DNA of 64,000 bases. It comes from DATFJZ01 sp034660495 (GTDB lineage Bacteria; Desulfobacterota; Desulfobacteria; Desulfobacterales; Desulfobacteraceae). Position 1 is the stretch's first letter. Every line of letters begins with the position of its first letter. A program made the translations under genes and the position numbers. The stretch is from NCBI GenBank assembly GCA_034660495.1, contig JAYEJJ010000221.1:14147-78146 (forward strand). Reading direction: 5' to 3'. Of the stretch, positions 8,596 through 17,824 are shown in pieces. Under the pieces are notes generated by a model. The model was not told the DNA's origin and ran no database searches. It was given only the letters and a program-made list of their open reading frames with translations.

Positions 8596-8926
8596 CCCTG
8601 TACTGCATGCTGTAATCCCTCCTCTCTTTTTTTGTGGCAGTTTTTTCCCCTTTATCATTTTGTAACCGGGAAATAAATTCACCCGTAAGTCAGGTTTTAA
8701 CTTAGATTTTATTTTTTATTTTTTAATAATAAATTGAAATAACTGACTTTATCAGGTGATATGTGCTGCTGGCACAATCATTGCAAAAATTTTAATCAAC
8801 CGTGAAACCAACCGTGTTAAATCCTGATACTCGATGGTCAGGTGTTTATTTCTGATCTATGAGAGAACAGAGGGTAAAATCAGGAAAAGGTGAGCCCTCA
8901 AGGTAAAATTTTATACAGGTGATGCA
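8596..8926. other. fliJ/motE-fliK intergenic region
   Basis: 331 bp, AT-rich (for example around 8690-8760), with no gene. It contains the strong sigma-54 promoter at 8770-8785 and no copy of the dispersed repeats. The run CTCTCTTTTTTT at 8622-8633 could be part of a terminator, but I see no convincing stem. Confidence 0.5.
8770..8785 (+). promoter_or_regulatory. Sigma-54 promoter of fliK-flgD-flgE
   Basis: TGGCAC-AATCA-TTGCA is a perfect -24/-12 match. It lies about 140 bp upstream of fliK and drives the hook operon, which ends at the terminator at 15291. Confidence 0.88.
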
Positions 8927-11215
8927 ATGATCTTAAATTTTCTTGACCTTCAAACTTCTTTAATATCCCCGGATCTAAAGGGAAATGAAGCCATATCGGG
9001 CCAGGGTGCTGTACAGGGGTCTTTTGGTGGTGAGACTTTTTTTGCTTCACATCTCCAAAAAGAGATGGCAAACGAAATTGCTTCAGGCAATGTTGAAAAT
9101 GGTTTGACACGGATTAAAAATACTCAAAAAGATAAGATATCGGTTGACGAGGTCCTTGAGAGGCTGAACAGCAGCGTTAAGGGATCATCCGGTGAGGACG
9201 AGCTCCTTGAGATGCTGAAGGGCAGGGTTAAGGGATCATCCGGTGAGGACGAGCTCCTTGAGATGCTGAAGGGCAGGGTTAAGGGATCATCCGGTGAGGA
9301 CGNNNNNNNNNNNNNNNNNNNNNNNNNNNNNNNNNNNNNNNNNNNNNNNNNNNNNNNNNNNNNNNNNNNNNNNNNNNNNNNNNNNNNNNNNNNNNNNNNN
9401 NNGGACGAGCTCCTTGAGATGCTGAAGGGCAGGGTTAAGGGATCATCCGGTGAGGACGAGCTCCTTGAGATGCTGAAGGGCAGGGTTAAGGGATCATCCG
9501 GTGAGGACGAGCTCCTTGAGATGCTGAAGCCCAGCAGCAAAGACACATCTCCTTTGGAAGATCTGCTGCAGGAATTTGTCAGCAACCAGGAAGACGCTTT
9601 ACAACTTGACAAATCACTGGCCAGATTTTTTTCTTTTTTTATCCAGAACCTTGAACATGCAGAGGAACAGGATTTCCTCGATCAATTCAAAAATTGTCTT
9701 GAAATCCTGGGCGTTGATATTGAAGACATTTCTGTGGATGAACAAGGGCTTGATATTTTAAAGCATTTACTTGTCAAAGCCGGATTTCCGGAAAAGGAAA
9801 TTTCAGATCTTTTTGAAGAGCTGCAGCTTGAATCAGAGGACAGTTTTGTTGCGCTTTCCGATCTGATGACGGAACTTTCAAAAATAGAAATACCACAAAG
9901 TGTTAAAGACGAAGCCATCTTTTTACCTGTTTCAAGTCTTCCTTTTATCGAAACCATACTTACGGCCCTTAATGTGCCTGCAGATGTCTCAAATCAGATT
10001 ATAACACCAGCTGCCCGAAAAAGAGAAGGGATAGATCTCAACACCCTGATTACAGGGCTTCAAAACCTTCAAAAACAGGCTTTTTTAACAGGTACAGATT
10101 TCAGGACAGCATCTGAACAAAAAGGCGTAAAAGGTCTTTTAACCCGTCTTGGACTTGATATATCAGGCTCAGAACAAAAGGAGCTGACTCTGGAGGAATT
10201 TACTGCCGCCCTTGAAAATCTGAGAAAGGACTTTAAACAGTCCCGTGAAGAACAAGCTTTGACCAGTAAAGAACAGCCTTTGACCAGTGAAATCACCAGC
10301 GTGTCCGGGAAATCCAAAACAGAACTTTTTACTGCGTTTTTGTTCAGCCTGAATAAAAATGACGCTGCAGGAACCAGCGATAAAACAGATGTGTTACCTG
10401 TCGGAGAAGGAAAGACCCCGGCGGAAACGGCAACTTTTGAGCTTCAGAGGATGTCCCGTGAAAATCAGAATAGGATTTCAGATTTATTTGCAGACCAGAA
10501 TGATCTGAAAATCAATGAAAAGAATTTTTTAAATCAGGAAAACAGCTCAAAAAAGGAAATTGAGCTGTTGCTGAGCCGGCTTGGTATTTCAGAAAAGGGC
10601 GGTCAAAAAGGGAATCCTTCTGGTTTGCAGGGAAAGGAGGGAGATGCTTATCTGTCAGGAAACCATAAAAAAGCAGATATAAAAAGCCTTGATGCAGGCC
10701 AGTTGGCAGGCGGCAGTTCCAATGAGTCTGATTTAAGCCAGGGCGGATCGAAAATTTTAAAGGGCAGGTCTGCGCCAAAACCATTGCCTGCCTACGTGAC
10801 AAACCAGGTGGAAAAAAATTTGGCCAGGGCAGTGGACCGGGGGGACAGTGAACTGAAACTTCAGCTCAAGCCCCCGGAACTGGGAAGGATTATTGTAAAA
10901 ATTGAAAATCTCGGGGACAGTCTCAAAGTTAATATTATAACGGAAAATCATGCGGCAAAGGATATCCTTGTGTCCCATGCCAATGAGCTGAAAACAAATC
11001 TTTCCGGCAGCGGTGTGGATCTGAAAAGTTTTGAGGTGGAAATGGGAAGCGATTTTAAACAGTCCATGGCCGATGCCAGGCAGCAGTCCGGACATTCCGG
11101 CTCCGGCAGGGGGAAAAAAAGAGGAATTGATTTAATCAATGAAACCGAAACTAAAGCGTCAATCAATATACAGGAAGATAAAAATCAGGATGGACAGCTT
11201 CATTATGTGGCCTGA
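8927..11215 (+). CDS. fliK: Flagellar hook-length control protein FliK (contains assembly gap)
   Basis: About 762 codons including 100 unknown bases, against about 400 in enterobacteria. FliK is the secreted ruler that switches export from hook to filament substrates. The C-terminal Flg_hook domain is clear (DSELKLQLKPPELGRIIVKI, about residues 640-720). The N-terminal part holds identical 17-residue units (DELLEMLKGRVKGSSGE) at 9197-9298 and 9404-9505, interrupted by the N run at 9303-9402. Real length is therefore unknown. Because FliK length helps set hook length, unit number could matter functionally. Starts at ATG 8927. Confidence 0.92.
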   Translation: MILNFLDLQTSLISPDLKGNEAISGQGAVQGSFGGETFFASHLQKEMANEIASGNVENGLTRIKNTQKDKISVDEVLERLNSSVKGSSGEDELLEMLKGRVKGSSGEDELLEMLKGRVKGSSGEDXXXXXXXXXXXXXXXXXXXXXXXXXXXXXXXXXXDELLEMLKGRVKGSSGEDELLEMLKGRVKGSSGEDELLEMLKPSSKDTSPLEDLLQEFVSNQEDALQLDKSLARFFSFFIQNLEHAEEQDFLDQFKNCLEILGVDIEDISVDEQGLDILKHLLVKAGFPEKEISDLFEELQLESEDSFVALSDLMTELSKIEIPQSVKDEAIFLPVSSLPFIETILTALNVPADVSNQIITPAARKREGIDLNTLITGLQNLQKQAFLTGTDFRTASEQKGVKGLLTRLGLDISGSEQKELTLEEFTAALENLRKDFKQSREEQALTSKEQPLTSEITSVSGKSKTELFTAFLFSLNKNDAAGTSDKTDVLPVGEGKTPAETATFELQRMSRENQNRISDLFADQNDLKINEKNFLNQENSSKKEIELLLSRLGISEKGGQKGNPSGLQGKEGDAYLSGNHKKADIKSLDAGQLAGGSSNESDLSQGGSKILKGRSAPKPLPAYVTNQVEKNLARAVDRGDSELKLQLKPPELGRIIVKIENLGDSLKVNIITENHAAKDILVSHANELKTNLSGSGVDLKSFEVEMGSDFKQSMADARQQSGHSGSGRGKKRGIDLINETETKASINIQEDKNQDGQLHYVA
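9197..9529 (+). repeat. 51-bp in-frame tandem repeat in fliK
   Basis: At least four full, nucleotide-identical 51-bp units are visible (9197-9247, 9248-9298, 9404-9454, 9455-9505), with a degenerate unit before and a partial unit after. The array runs into the assembly gap on both sides. Confidence 0.95.
9303..9402. other. Assembly gap of exactly 100 N
   Basis: The gap keeps the reading frame, but GAC at 9299 and GAC at 9404 are 105 bases apart, which is not a multiple of 51. The 100 N are therefore a placeholder, not a measured length; the true array is collapsed or unresolved. Confidence 0.97.
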
Positions 11216-11265
11216 TCCCTCGGGTCCCATGGAGACAGAAACTGGTTTATAAACGGAGGTTGGAT

Positions 11266-12369
11266 ATGACCATACAGGCATCAGGAAACAGCAGCCTTGA
11301 GGCATTGAGCAGTTCCTACCAGGCAAGGAAAACCGAAGAAAAAGAAGACACCTTAGGCCGGCAGGATTTTCTGACCATGCTGGTTACCCAGCTGGAGCAT
11401 CAGGACCCGTTAAATCCCATGGAAGGGTCTGATTTTTCAGCCCAGCTGGCCCAGTTTTCCTCCCTGGAACAGCTGATGAATCTCAATAAAACTATGGAAA
11501 CAATGGCATCCGCGTTTCAGTCCGGCAGTTCTGAATCGGATTTAGGGTCAATGATCGGCAGAGAGGTAACAGGTGAGGTGGATGCCGTTGAAGTGGCGGA
11601 CGGAGAGTTTTTTGGAGGGGATTACACCATTTCAGAACCCGGTGATGTTATGGTTCAGATTTCAGATGCCAGCGGCAACGTGATCCGCTCTCTGTTTCCG
11701 GGACAGAAAAGTGCGGGCAGCTACAATATCAACTGGGACGGCACAGACAACAACGGCAATACTGTGGCGGACGGGTCATACAAATACAGCATCCTGGTGA
11801 ACTCAGGCTATGGATACACTGAAATGCCGACCACTGTAATCGGCAAAGTTGACAGTATTGTTTATAATGAGGGGAAAGCCTATCTCCAGGTGAACGGCAC
11901 CCTGGTTGATCCGGATTCCCTTGTACAGGTCGGGGGATATGGTGAAACAGAAGAAAAAGCGTCCTCCATAACAGATTACCTTGGAAAAAATATTACATCA
12001 ACCCAGTCCATCGCCGGGATTAAAGGGGGCGTTGTTTCAGGAGACACATGCACCTTTGAACTTGAAGCCAGTGAGGATATTATTCTGTCCGTATTTAACC
12101 AGGCCGGAGAGGAGATCAGAAGTATTCCTGTACTGGCTGATGAAACATCACAGGGAAGTAATTCTGTTAAATGGGACGGCACAGACAACTCGGGAAATAT
12201 TGCTGAGGACGGGCTGTATCTCTATTCCGTTTCCAGTGCATCGGGAAACATAGAAACCCTGGCATCGGGTGAAGTATCCGGTATAGAGTATGTGAACGGG
12301 GAAAAATACCTGGTGCTGAAGGAAAGCAATCTTTTAACAGGTCTTTCATCTGTAACCAGTGTAAATTAA
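11266..12369 (+). CDS. flgD: Hook cap / hook assembly protein FlgD, with duplicated Ig-like domain
   Basis: 367 residues. FlgD caps the growing hook. The conserved N-terminal export/capping segment (LGRQDFLTMLVTQLEHQDPL) is present. The FlgD Ig-like module occurs twice: residues about 120-175 (IRSLFPGQKSAGSYNINWDG) and about 255-325 (IRSIPVLADETSQGSNSVKW), each ending in a WDGTDN-G motif. A single copy is the rule. ATG 11266 is preferred to TTG 11260 because GGAGG at 11255-11259 is correctly spaced for it. Operon with fliK and flgE. Confidence 0.93.
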   Translation: MTIQASGNSSLEALSSSYQARKTEEKEDTLGRQDFLTMLVTQLEHQDPLNPMEGSDFSAQLAQFSSLEQLMNLNKTMETMASAFQSGSSESDLGSMIGREVTGEVDAVEVADGEFFGGDYTISEPGDVMVQISDASGNVIRSLFPGQKSAGSYNINWDGTDNNGNTVADGSYKYSILVNSGYGYTEMPTTVIGKVDSIVYNEGKAYLQVNGTLVDPDSLVQVGGYGETEEKASSITDYLGKNITSTQSIAGIKGGVVSGDTCTFELEASEDIILSVFNQAGEEIRSIPVLADETSQGSNSVKWDGTDNSGNIAEDGLYLYSVSSASGNIETLASGEVSGIEYVNGEKYLVLKESNLLTGLSSVTSVN

Positions 12370-12421
12370 TTATTATACCCTGGAAACCAGGGGGCTCAAT
12401 AAAAATAAGGGGGAGTTTGCT

Positions 12422-15244
12422 ATGTCATTGTCAAGTTCACTTTATACAGGCACAAGTGGTCTGACCAATATGGGGAATGCCATGCAGGTAGTGGGAAATA
12501 ATATCTCCAATGTCAATACTGTGGGATTTAAAAAGGGTCGGTCCACCTTTGCCGATACCTTGAGTGAGAGTATTGCCACCCAGGCGGGAGCCGATCAGGT
12601 GGGAAGGGGAATGGCCATGGGCAGTGTTGATCAGAGTTTTGGCCAGGGTTCCTTTGAATCCACCTCCAATTCAACGGACCTCTCCATCGGCGGGGATGGT
12701 TTTTTCGTGATGCGGTGGAGCGATTCTGAAGAGATGTATTATACACGGGCTGGTAATTTCCGCTTTGATAAAGCAGGGCAGCTCGTCAATCCCCAGGGGT
12801 ATATTGTCCAGGGGTGGGAGATCGACAGTAAAACCGGGGATGATACCGGTGCCATAAAGGATATTGTGCTTGGCGCCTTCTCCTCTCCGCCGAAAAAGAG
12901 TGAAGAGATCACCGTTATAACCAATCTTGAGGCCAGTGCCGAGAGCAAGGCAGTGGTGTTGTCCAATCTATGGGATGCCAGTGCCGAGGAGTATATCGAG
13001 GCGGGGAAGTACAATTACCAGACTTCGGTAAAGGTGTACGATTCCCTGGGAAGCACCCATGACATTACCATTCATTATGACAAGAAAAAGGATACCGAGT
13101 GGGAGTACACCATTACATGCAATCCAGAAGAGGATAAACGGGATCTGGTCCGGGGGACGACCAGCCAGGGACTGCTTGCCCGGGGCACCATAACCTACAG
13201 CCAGGACAACGGCAATATTGTCAATTTTACCATGAGCAAGATGACCGGCAGGATCGGTAATGTCCAGAACCAAGGGCTCAATACGGCGGACACGACCCAT
13301 TTTACCGTTGAAAATTTGGATGCCATGGAGCTGGATGGTTACAATTTCAATTTTGAGTTCAATGGAACCGAGTGGGAGTGGAAGGATATTGATGAAGACG
13401 GCACAAACGGGGATATTGATGACCTTCCTGTCAATTACAAGAGCGCGGAGATTTTATATTCAGATGCCGAGAACATTGAGATCGCCTTGAACGGTGAAGA
13501 CAAGAATGCCGATCTTAAGATCAAGCTTGACGAGGCTGCCGGATCCACCGAGGCGTTGTCCTTTGATGTGAGCAGCAAAGACAAGCTCCACGTTCAAGGG
13601 CTTACAAACAACTTTTATACCGGAGATACCGCCAACGGGAACTCAAGCTTTGAAATAAATGCACCAGGGGTGATGACCGTGGATTCAAAGGATGTGGGCA
13701 TGACATGGTATCCCCAGGAGGAAAAATGGCGCTGGAGCAACCCAGAGGTGGCTAAGGATAACGGCACCCTCATTTCCGGTATGAATTACAGCAATTTTGT
13801 TGCTGTTGATCCCGATGAAGGCGGTGATGGCACATGGGATTTTACAAATAATCCTGAAAAACCGTACAGTGATCCCGCCGATGAAATACGGGTTACCGAT
13901 GCATCGGTCATGACAAAATATTCGAATATTCAGGTTCAATACGGTGATCCCGGTACGGGCAATCAGTGGAACTGGGACACCCCGGTCAAGGATGCCGATT
14001 TTACCGCTTTGGCCACACCGTCATGGGCGGCCCCGTTTGATTCTCCCTCACTGTCCGGTATTGATAATGGCATAACTTCGGGCAATGCTTTTGATGCCGC
14101 AGGCAGCTACCAGCTTACCTACACAAACGGAACACCCTCCACCTGGACAAGTACCGGTGCTACAGCGGCTGCCATTGTTTCCGGTGATGATTCCGGGGTG
14201 ACCTTTGAGCTGGCCAACGGCACCCAATCCATGTATTCCTTCGGTTCCAAGCTTGGAGCCGACCAGGATGGCGGCACCATTGAGTTTACCATCACCCCTT
14301 CGGCACCGGAGCAGTACCCTGATGCCGATTTAAAAACAGGTTCGGTTGCAGGTACCGACCTTGACGATATGATGATCGATTTTAACGGGGATGCCACCGA
14401 TGATCTCACCTTTGACATGGCCGAGGGTGTTTTTTCACCGGGAGAGACTTTTGTGTTCAATGTGGATCCCGATGCGCCTCCGGCGGAATACGCCAGTGCG
14501 ACGTTAAAAGGGGATAGTGAAAGCGCCACCATAGATCTTGACGGATCGGCCAGTGATGCCACCGATGATGATATTGTTTTCAACTTTGACGAAGCGTTGA
14601 CATCCGGTCCCAGTTCTGATTCCTATGCGGACAGAAGTGAAATTAAATTTGATATCGAGGGGTCAGCCGCCTGGGAGGAAATCCCCAAGGATACCATCAA
14701 AAAAGATGGGGTATACAGCTTTTCAGCAGATTTCCTCGGCGGAGACAACGATTCCACAAAAATGGATATTGTGTTCGATATTGGAACAAGGTTTGACGGT
14801 ACCAGCTGGATAAATGACTCCATGTCATCAACTCAGTTTGCCAAATCTTCATCCACAACGTTTCAGACTGCTGATGGCTATAGTTCAGGAGATCTCCAGG
14901 AGGTTGATGTTTCCCTGGACGGGGTAATGACCGGTATTTTTTCCAATGGCGAAAGCACTCCCCTTTTCCGTGTGGGGCTTGCAAAATTTTTCAATAATCA
15001 GGGGTTGAGTAATTCGGGCAGCAATCTTTTCAGGGAAACCACGGACAGCGGTGAGGCCATTACCAATAGACCCGGGGATAACGGTCTTGGCACCATTTCT
15101 TCCAACTCACTGGAAATGTCAAATGTGGACATTTCCGAGGAGTTTGTCAAGATGATCAGCACCCAGAGGGGATTCCAGGCCAATTCCAAAACGATCACCA
15201 CCACCGATGATATGATGAGCACGGTGATCCAGATGAAACGATAA
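12422..15244 (+). CDS. flgE: Flagellar hook protein FlgE, enlarged
   Basis: 940 residues, more than twice the enterobacterial size (about 400). The N-terminal signature MQVVGNNISNVNTVGFKKGR and C-terminal signature MSNVDISEEFVKMISTQRGF then QANSKTI define the D0/D1 core. The extra length is an acidic Asp/Gly/Ser-rich central part (about residues 230-830), expected to be surface-exposed D2/D3-like domains. ATDD motifs recur near residues 659 and 709 (14396 and 14558). Last gene before the terminator at 15291. Confidence 0.94.
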   Translation: MSLSSSLYTGTSGLTNMGNAMQVVGNNISNVNTVGFKKGRSTFADTLSESIATQAGADQVGRGMAMGSVDQSFGQGSFESTSNSTDLSIGGDGFFVMRWSDSEEMYYTRAGNFRFDKAGQLVNPQGYIVQGWEIDSKTGDDTGAIKDIVLGAFSSPPKKSEEITVITNLEASAESKAVVLSNLWDASAEEYIEAGKYNYQTSVKVYDSLGSTHDITIHYDKKKDTEWEYTITCNPEEDKRDLVRGTTSQGLLARGTITYSQDNGNIVNFTMSKMTGRIGNVQNQGLNTADTTHFTVENLDAMELDGYNFNFEFNGTEWEWKDIDEDGTNGDIDDLPVNYKSAEILYSDAENIEIALNGEDKNADLKIKLDEAAGSTEALSFDVSSKDKLHVQGLTNNFYTGDTANGNSSFEINAPGVMTVDSKDVGMTWYPQEEKWRWSNPEVAKDNGTLISGMNYSNFVAVDPDEGGDGTWDFTNNPEKPYSDPADEIRVTDASVMTKYSNIQVQYGDPGTGNQWNWDTPVKDADFTALATPSWAAPFDSPSLSGIDNGITSGNAFDAAGSYQLTYTNGTPSTWTSTGATAAAIVSGDDSGVTFELANGTQSMYSFGSKLGADQDGGTIEFTITPSAPEQYPDADLKTGSVAGTDLDDMMIDFNGDATDDLTFDMAEGVFSPGETFVFNVDPDAPPAEYASATLKGDSESATIDLDGSASDATDDDIVFNFDEALTSGPSSDSYADRSEIKFDIEGSAAWEEIPKDTIKKDGVYSFSADFLGGDNDSTKMDIVFDIGTRFDGTSWINDSMSSTQFAKSSSTTFQTADGYSSGDLQEVDVSLDGVMTGIFSNGESTPLFRVGLAKFFNNQGLSNSGSNLFRETTDSGEAITNRPGDNGLGTISSNSLEMSNVDISEEFVKMISTQRGFQANSKTITTTDDMMSTVIQMKR

Positions 15245-15290
15245 AATGAATCGCTGAATTGCCCTCAGGCAGACCAGACACTTTATAAAG

Positions 15291-15343
15291 TCCCCTGATT
15301 TTATTGTGCACGGCATGACAAAGATCAGGGGATTTTTGTTTTT
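15291..15343 (+). terminator. Rho-independent terminator after flgE
   Basis: Perfect 9-bp arms TCCCCTGAT (15291-15299) and ATCAGGGGA (15324-15332), followed by TTTTTGTTTTT. It closes the fliK-flgD-flgE operon, 46 bases after the stop. Confidence 0.8.
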
Positions 15344-15349
15344 GTCTGT

Positions 15350-15530
15350 ATACCCCCAGTGTCCTGACGGACACAACGAAAAATGAAACAGGAGAGTGCC
15401 GCCCCGAACACTTGCCTGTCAGGAACGAGAACAATGGAGGACTTTTGGTTATCAATGTTCCTGACAGGCACCCCCTGGAGGGTCTTAATCAATTGTTTGA
15501 TATAAAAAATCAGTCTGGTAAAAAAAAATC
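15350..15530. repeat. Hairpin element and TIR-element copy c
   Basis: 15350-15389 is a hairpin repeat in minus orientation with core TGTCCTGACGGACA. 15414-15426 and 15457-15469 are a perfect 13-bp inverted repeat (GCCTGTCAGGAAC and its complement); the right arm lies within a partial copy (15449-15516) of the 77-bp element that lacks the right end. Confidence 0.6.
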
Positions 15531-15654
15531 TTTGTTCAATGTCATGTTTTTGACGTATTTTATTTGACACTCTTCCCCATATCCTTCATATTTCACCTTG
15601 ATACTGCTGAATTCAAATCTGAATCAGGCACTGAAAACATTGAAAAATAAGTTG

Positions 15655-15670
15655 TGGCACAATGATTGCT
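15655..15670 (+). promoter_or_regulatory. Sigma-54 promoter of the fliL operon
   Basis: TGGCAC-AATGA-TTGCT is a perfect -24/-12 match. It lies about 290 bp upstream of fliL; three hairpin repeats sit in between, inside the presumed leader. Confidence 0.85.
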
Positions 15671-15690
15671 TATAACGATAACGATAATAT

Positions 15691-15907
15691 AACCGGCTTG
15701 AGCAACGTGCTCACAACAAAGATAGAAAGTCTGCCGGTATTACACGATTTTCTTGTAATGGCCATGCCCTTTCGGGCCCAACAAATGATAAAAGCCATCA
15801 GCTGCCAGTAATCACCAGAAAAAAAATTGTAATTGTTTACTGGAAACTGATTACTGAAGGCTTTTATATAACGGCCATGCCTTGACAGGCACAACAAAGC
15901 ATGAAAG
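15691..15907 (-). repeat. Three hairpin repeats in the fliL leader
   Basis: Three minus-oriented family members with three different cores: TGAGCAACGTGCTCA (15691-15729), GCCCTTTCGGGC (15751-15795) and GCCTTGACAGGC (15863-15907). Each has CAACAAA on the right flank; AACCGGC or GGCCAT lies on the left. They would form stem-loops in the 5-prime untranslated RNA of the fliL operon. Confidence 0.65.
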
Positions 15908-15962
15908 CTGTTAGCTGACTACTGATGGCTTTCAAACAAATAAATTTGGGAAATAAAATGGT

Positions 15963-16460
15963 ATGAATTTTTTAAGCCGCATAAAAGCCCCTAGAGTTTT
16001 GATGGTCGCAGGGATAATCCTGGTTGTTCTATCAGCCTCGGGCCTGGTCTGGCATTTTTTTTTAAAGGGACATGAAGAAAATCATTCAGACAGGGCATCT
16101 TCTGCAGATATTGCTTCGTCTGATGAAGAGATTGGTCAAAAAAGGGAAGGTTTGGCTGCAGATATTATTAAGCTGGATCCCTTTAACAATATAAAACTTC
16201 AGCCCGGCGGGAATATGGATCAGCTGGACTTGGAGATCGCCCTGGAACTGGCTGACCCCGGCATGAGAAAATCGGTTGAAACCATTGTGTTTAAAATCCG
16301 TGAAGTTGTTGAAAGGGAATCGGCCAAAAAAAGCTGGATGGAATTAAGAACTCCGGCCGGGAAGCTGTCTTTGAAGTATACCCTGTTAGACAGAATTAAT
16401 GGGGTGCTTTCGGAGGCAAAAATTAACAATGTCTATTTTACACATTTAATCATGAAGTGA
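15963..16460 (+). CDS. fliL: Flagellar basal-body-associated protein FliL
   Basis: 165 residues, normal. One transmembrane helix near the N-terminus (VLMVAGIILVVLSASGLVWH, residues about 14-34) and a periplasmic SPFH-like domain ending in the typical NVYFTHLIMK. FliL surrounds the stator and supports torque. First gene of the long fliL-fliA block; fliM starts 10 bases later. Confidence 0.92.
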   Translation: MNFLSRIKAPRVLMVAGIILVVLSASGLVWHFFLKGHEENHSDRASSADIASSDEEIGQKREGLAADIIKLDPFNNIKLQPGGNMDQLDLEIALELADPGMRKSVETIVFKIREVVERESAKKSWMELRTPAGKLSLKYTLLDRINGVLSEAKINNVYFTHLIMK

Positions 16461-16470
16461 TTTAGAAATT

Positions 16471-17451
16471 ATGAGTGACATACTATCCCAGGATGAAGTA
16501 GACAGTCTGCTGGCAGGACTTGATTCCGGCGATGTAGAAGCAGAAAAAGACGCAGATGCACCGGAGCCGGAAGGTATTGTTGCCTATGATTTTACAAGCC
16601 AGGACAAGGTGGTGCGGGCAAGGATGCCCACCTTTGACGTTATCAATGAACGGCTGGCCAGGGAAATCAGGGCCAGCATGTCCACGCTGCTGCAGACCAA
16701 TGTAGATGTGACAGCCAATCCTCTGGATACCCTCAAGTTCTCAGAATTTGTCCGAAGTCTGCCTGTTCCCACAAGCCTTCATGTGTTCCGTATGGAGCCT
16801 TTAAGGGGGCACGGGCTGGTGGTGCTGGAGAGCCAGCTTGTTTACAACCTCATTGATACCTTTTTCGGGGGTGAAGGCTCAGGCCAGGCCAGGGTGGAGG
16901 GCAGGGAGTTTACAGCCATTGAAGAGGTAATGATCAAAAAGGTGGTGGTGGCCTGTCTTAAGGATATTGAAGTTGCCTGGTACCCCATTGAACCGGTAAA
17001 GACCACCCTGGTCCGATCTGAAATGAACCCTCAGTTTGCCGCTGTGGTCCTGCCCACAGACCTTGTGATTGTAACGCGGTTTGAGATTGAGCTGGAGCAG
17101 GCTGCCGGCACCCTTGTCATATGTCTGCCCTATTCCATGATCGAACCGTTAAGAGCAAAGCTGGCATCAGGCTTTCAGGCTGAAACCGAGGAGATTGATC
17201 TGACGTGGCGGACCATACTCAAGGAAATTATTCTCCAGTCTTCCGTGGATCTGCGCATACAGCTGGGCACTGCGGACATAACAGGAGAGCGCCTTATTTA
17301 TATGCAGAAAGGGGATGTGATTCAGCTGGATCATGATGCAAAGGATCCCTTGATGGGATTTGTGGGCGGGCTGCCCAAACTCAAAGGATTTGCCGGTGTA
17401 AAACGGGGCATGCAGGCGTTTAAGATCGAAAAAACGATAATCAGAAAATAA
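16471..17451 (+). CDS. fliM: Flagellar motor switch protein FliM
   Basis: 326 residues, normal. C-ring subunit. The N-terminal peptide ILSQDEVDSLLAGL (residues 4-17) is the CheY-P docking motif; a CheC-like middle domain and a SpoA/FliN-like C-terminal domain follow. The same docking motif recurs about ten times in the gene at 26514. Its stop lies 10 bases before fliN. Confidence 0.96.
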   Translation: MSDILSQDEVDSLLAGLDSGDVEAEKDADAPEPEGIVAYDFTSQDKVVRARMPTFDVINERLAREIRASMSTLLQTNVDVTANPLDTLKFSEFVRSLPVPTSLHVFRMEPLRGHGLVVLESQLVYNLIDTFFGGEGSGQARVEGREFTAIEEVMIKKVVVACLKDIEVAWYPIEPVKTTLVRSEMNPQFAAVVLPTDLVIVTRFEIELEQAAGTLVICLPYSMIEPLRAKLASGFQAETEEIDLTWRTILKEIILQSSVDLRIQLGTADITGERLIYMQKGDVIQLDHDAKDPLMGFVGGLPKLKGFAGVKRGMQAFKIEKTIIRK

Positions 17452-17461
17452 GAGAGCGAGT

Positions 17462-17824
17462 ATGGATGAGAATACAGGCACTGAAAACAATGAAAATCAG
17501 GAAAACGAAGAAGCAGAAGCAGAAGCAGAAGAGGAAGTGGAGTCAGCGGTTGATCAGGCTCAGGATCTTGATTTTATCCTTGATATTCCCCTGGAGCTCT
17601 CAGTGGAGCTTGGAAAAACAAGGATGCTGATCAATGATCTGCTCCAGCTCGGCCAGGGATCCATTCTTGAATTGAACAAATTTGCCGGTGAACCCCTGGA
17701 AGTGTATATCAATCATAAACTCATCGCCCGGGGAGAGGTGGTTGTTGTCAATGAAAAATTTGGTGTCCGGCTCACGGATATTATTACACCCATGGACCGG
17801 GTAAAGGGCCTGTCCACCTTATGA
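17462..17824 (+). CDS. fliN: Flagellar motor switch protein FliN
   Basis: 120 residues. An acidic Glu-rich tail (residues 1-35) precedes the SpoA domain (DIPLELSVELGKTRMLINDL; EPLEVYINHKLIARGEVVVV). FliN forms the lower C-ring and binds FliH. Overlaps fliO by 4 bases. Confidence 0.95.
   Translation: MDENTGTENNENQENEEAEAEAEEEVESAVDQAQDLDFILDIPLELSVELGKTRMLINDLLQLGQGSILELNKFAGEPLEVYINHKLIARGEVVVVNEKFGVRLTDIITPMDRVKGLSTL

Noticed and set aside
9197..9529. CRISPR-like array
   Set aside because: The 51-bp units are contiguous, coding and without spacers; they are protein repeats of FliK.
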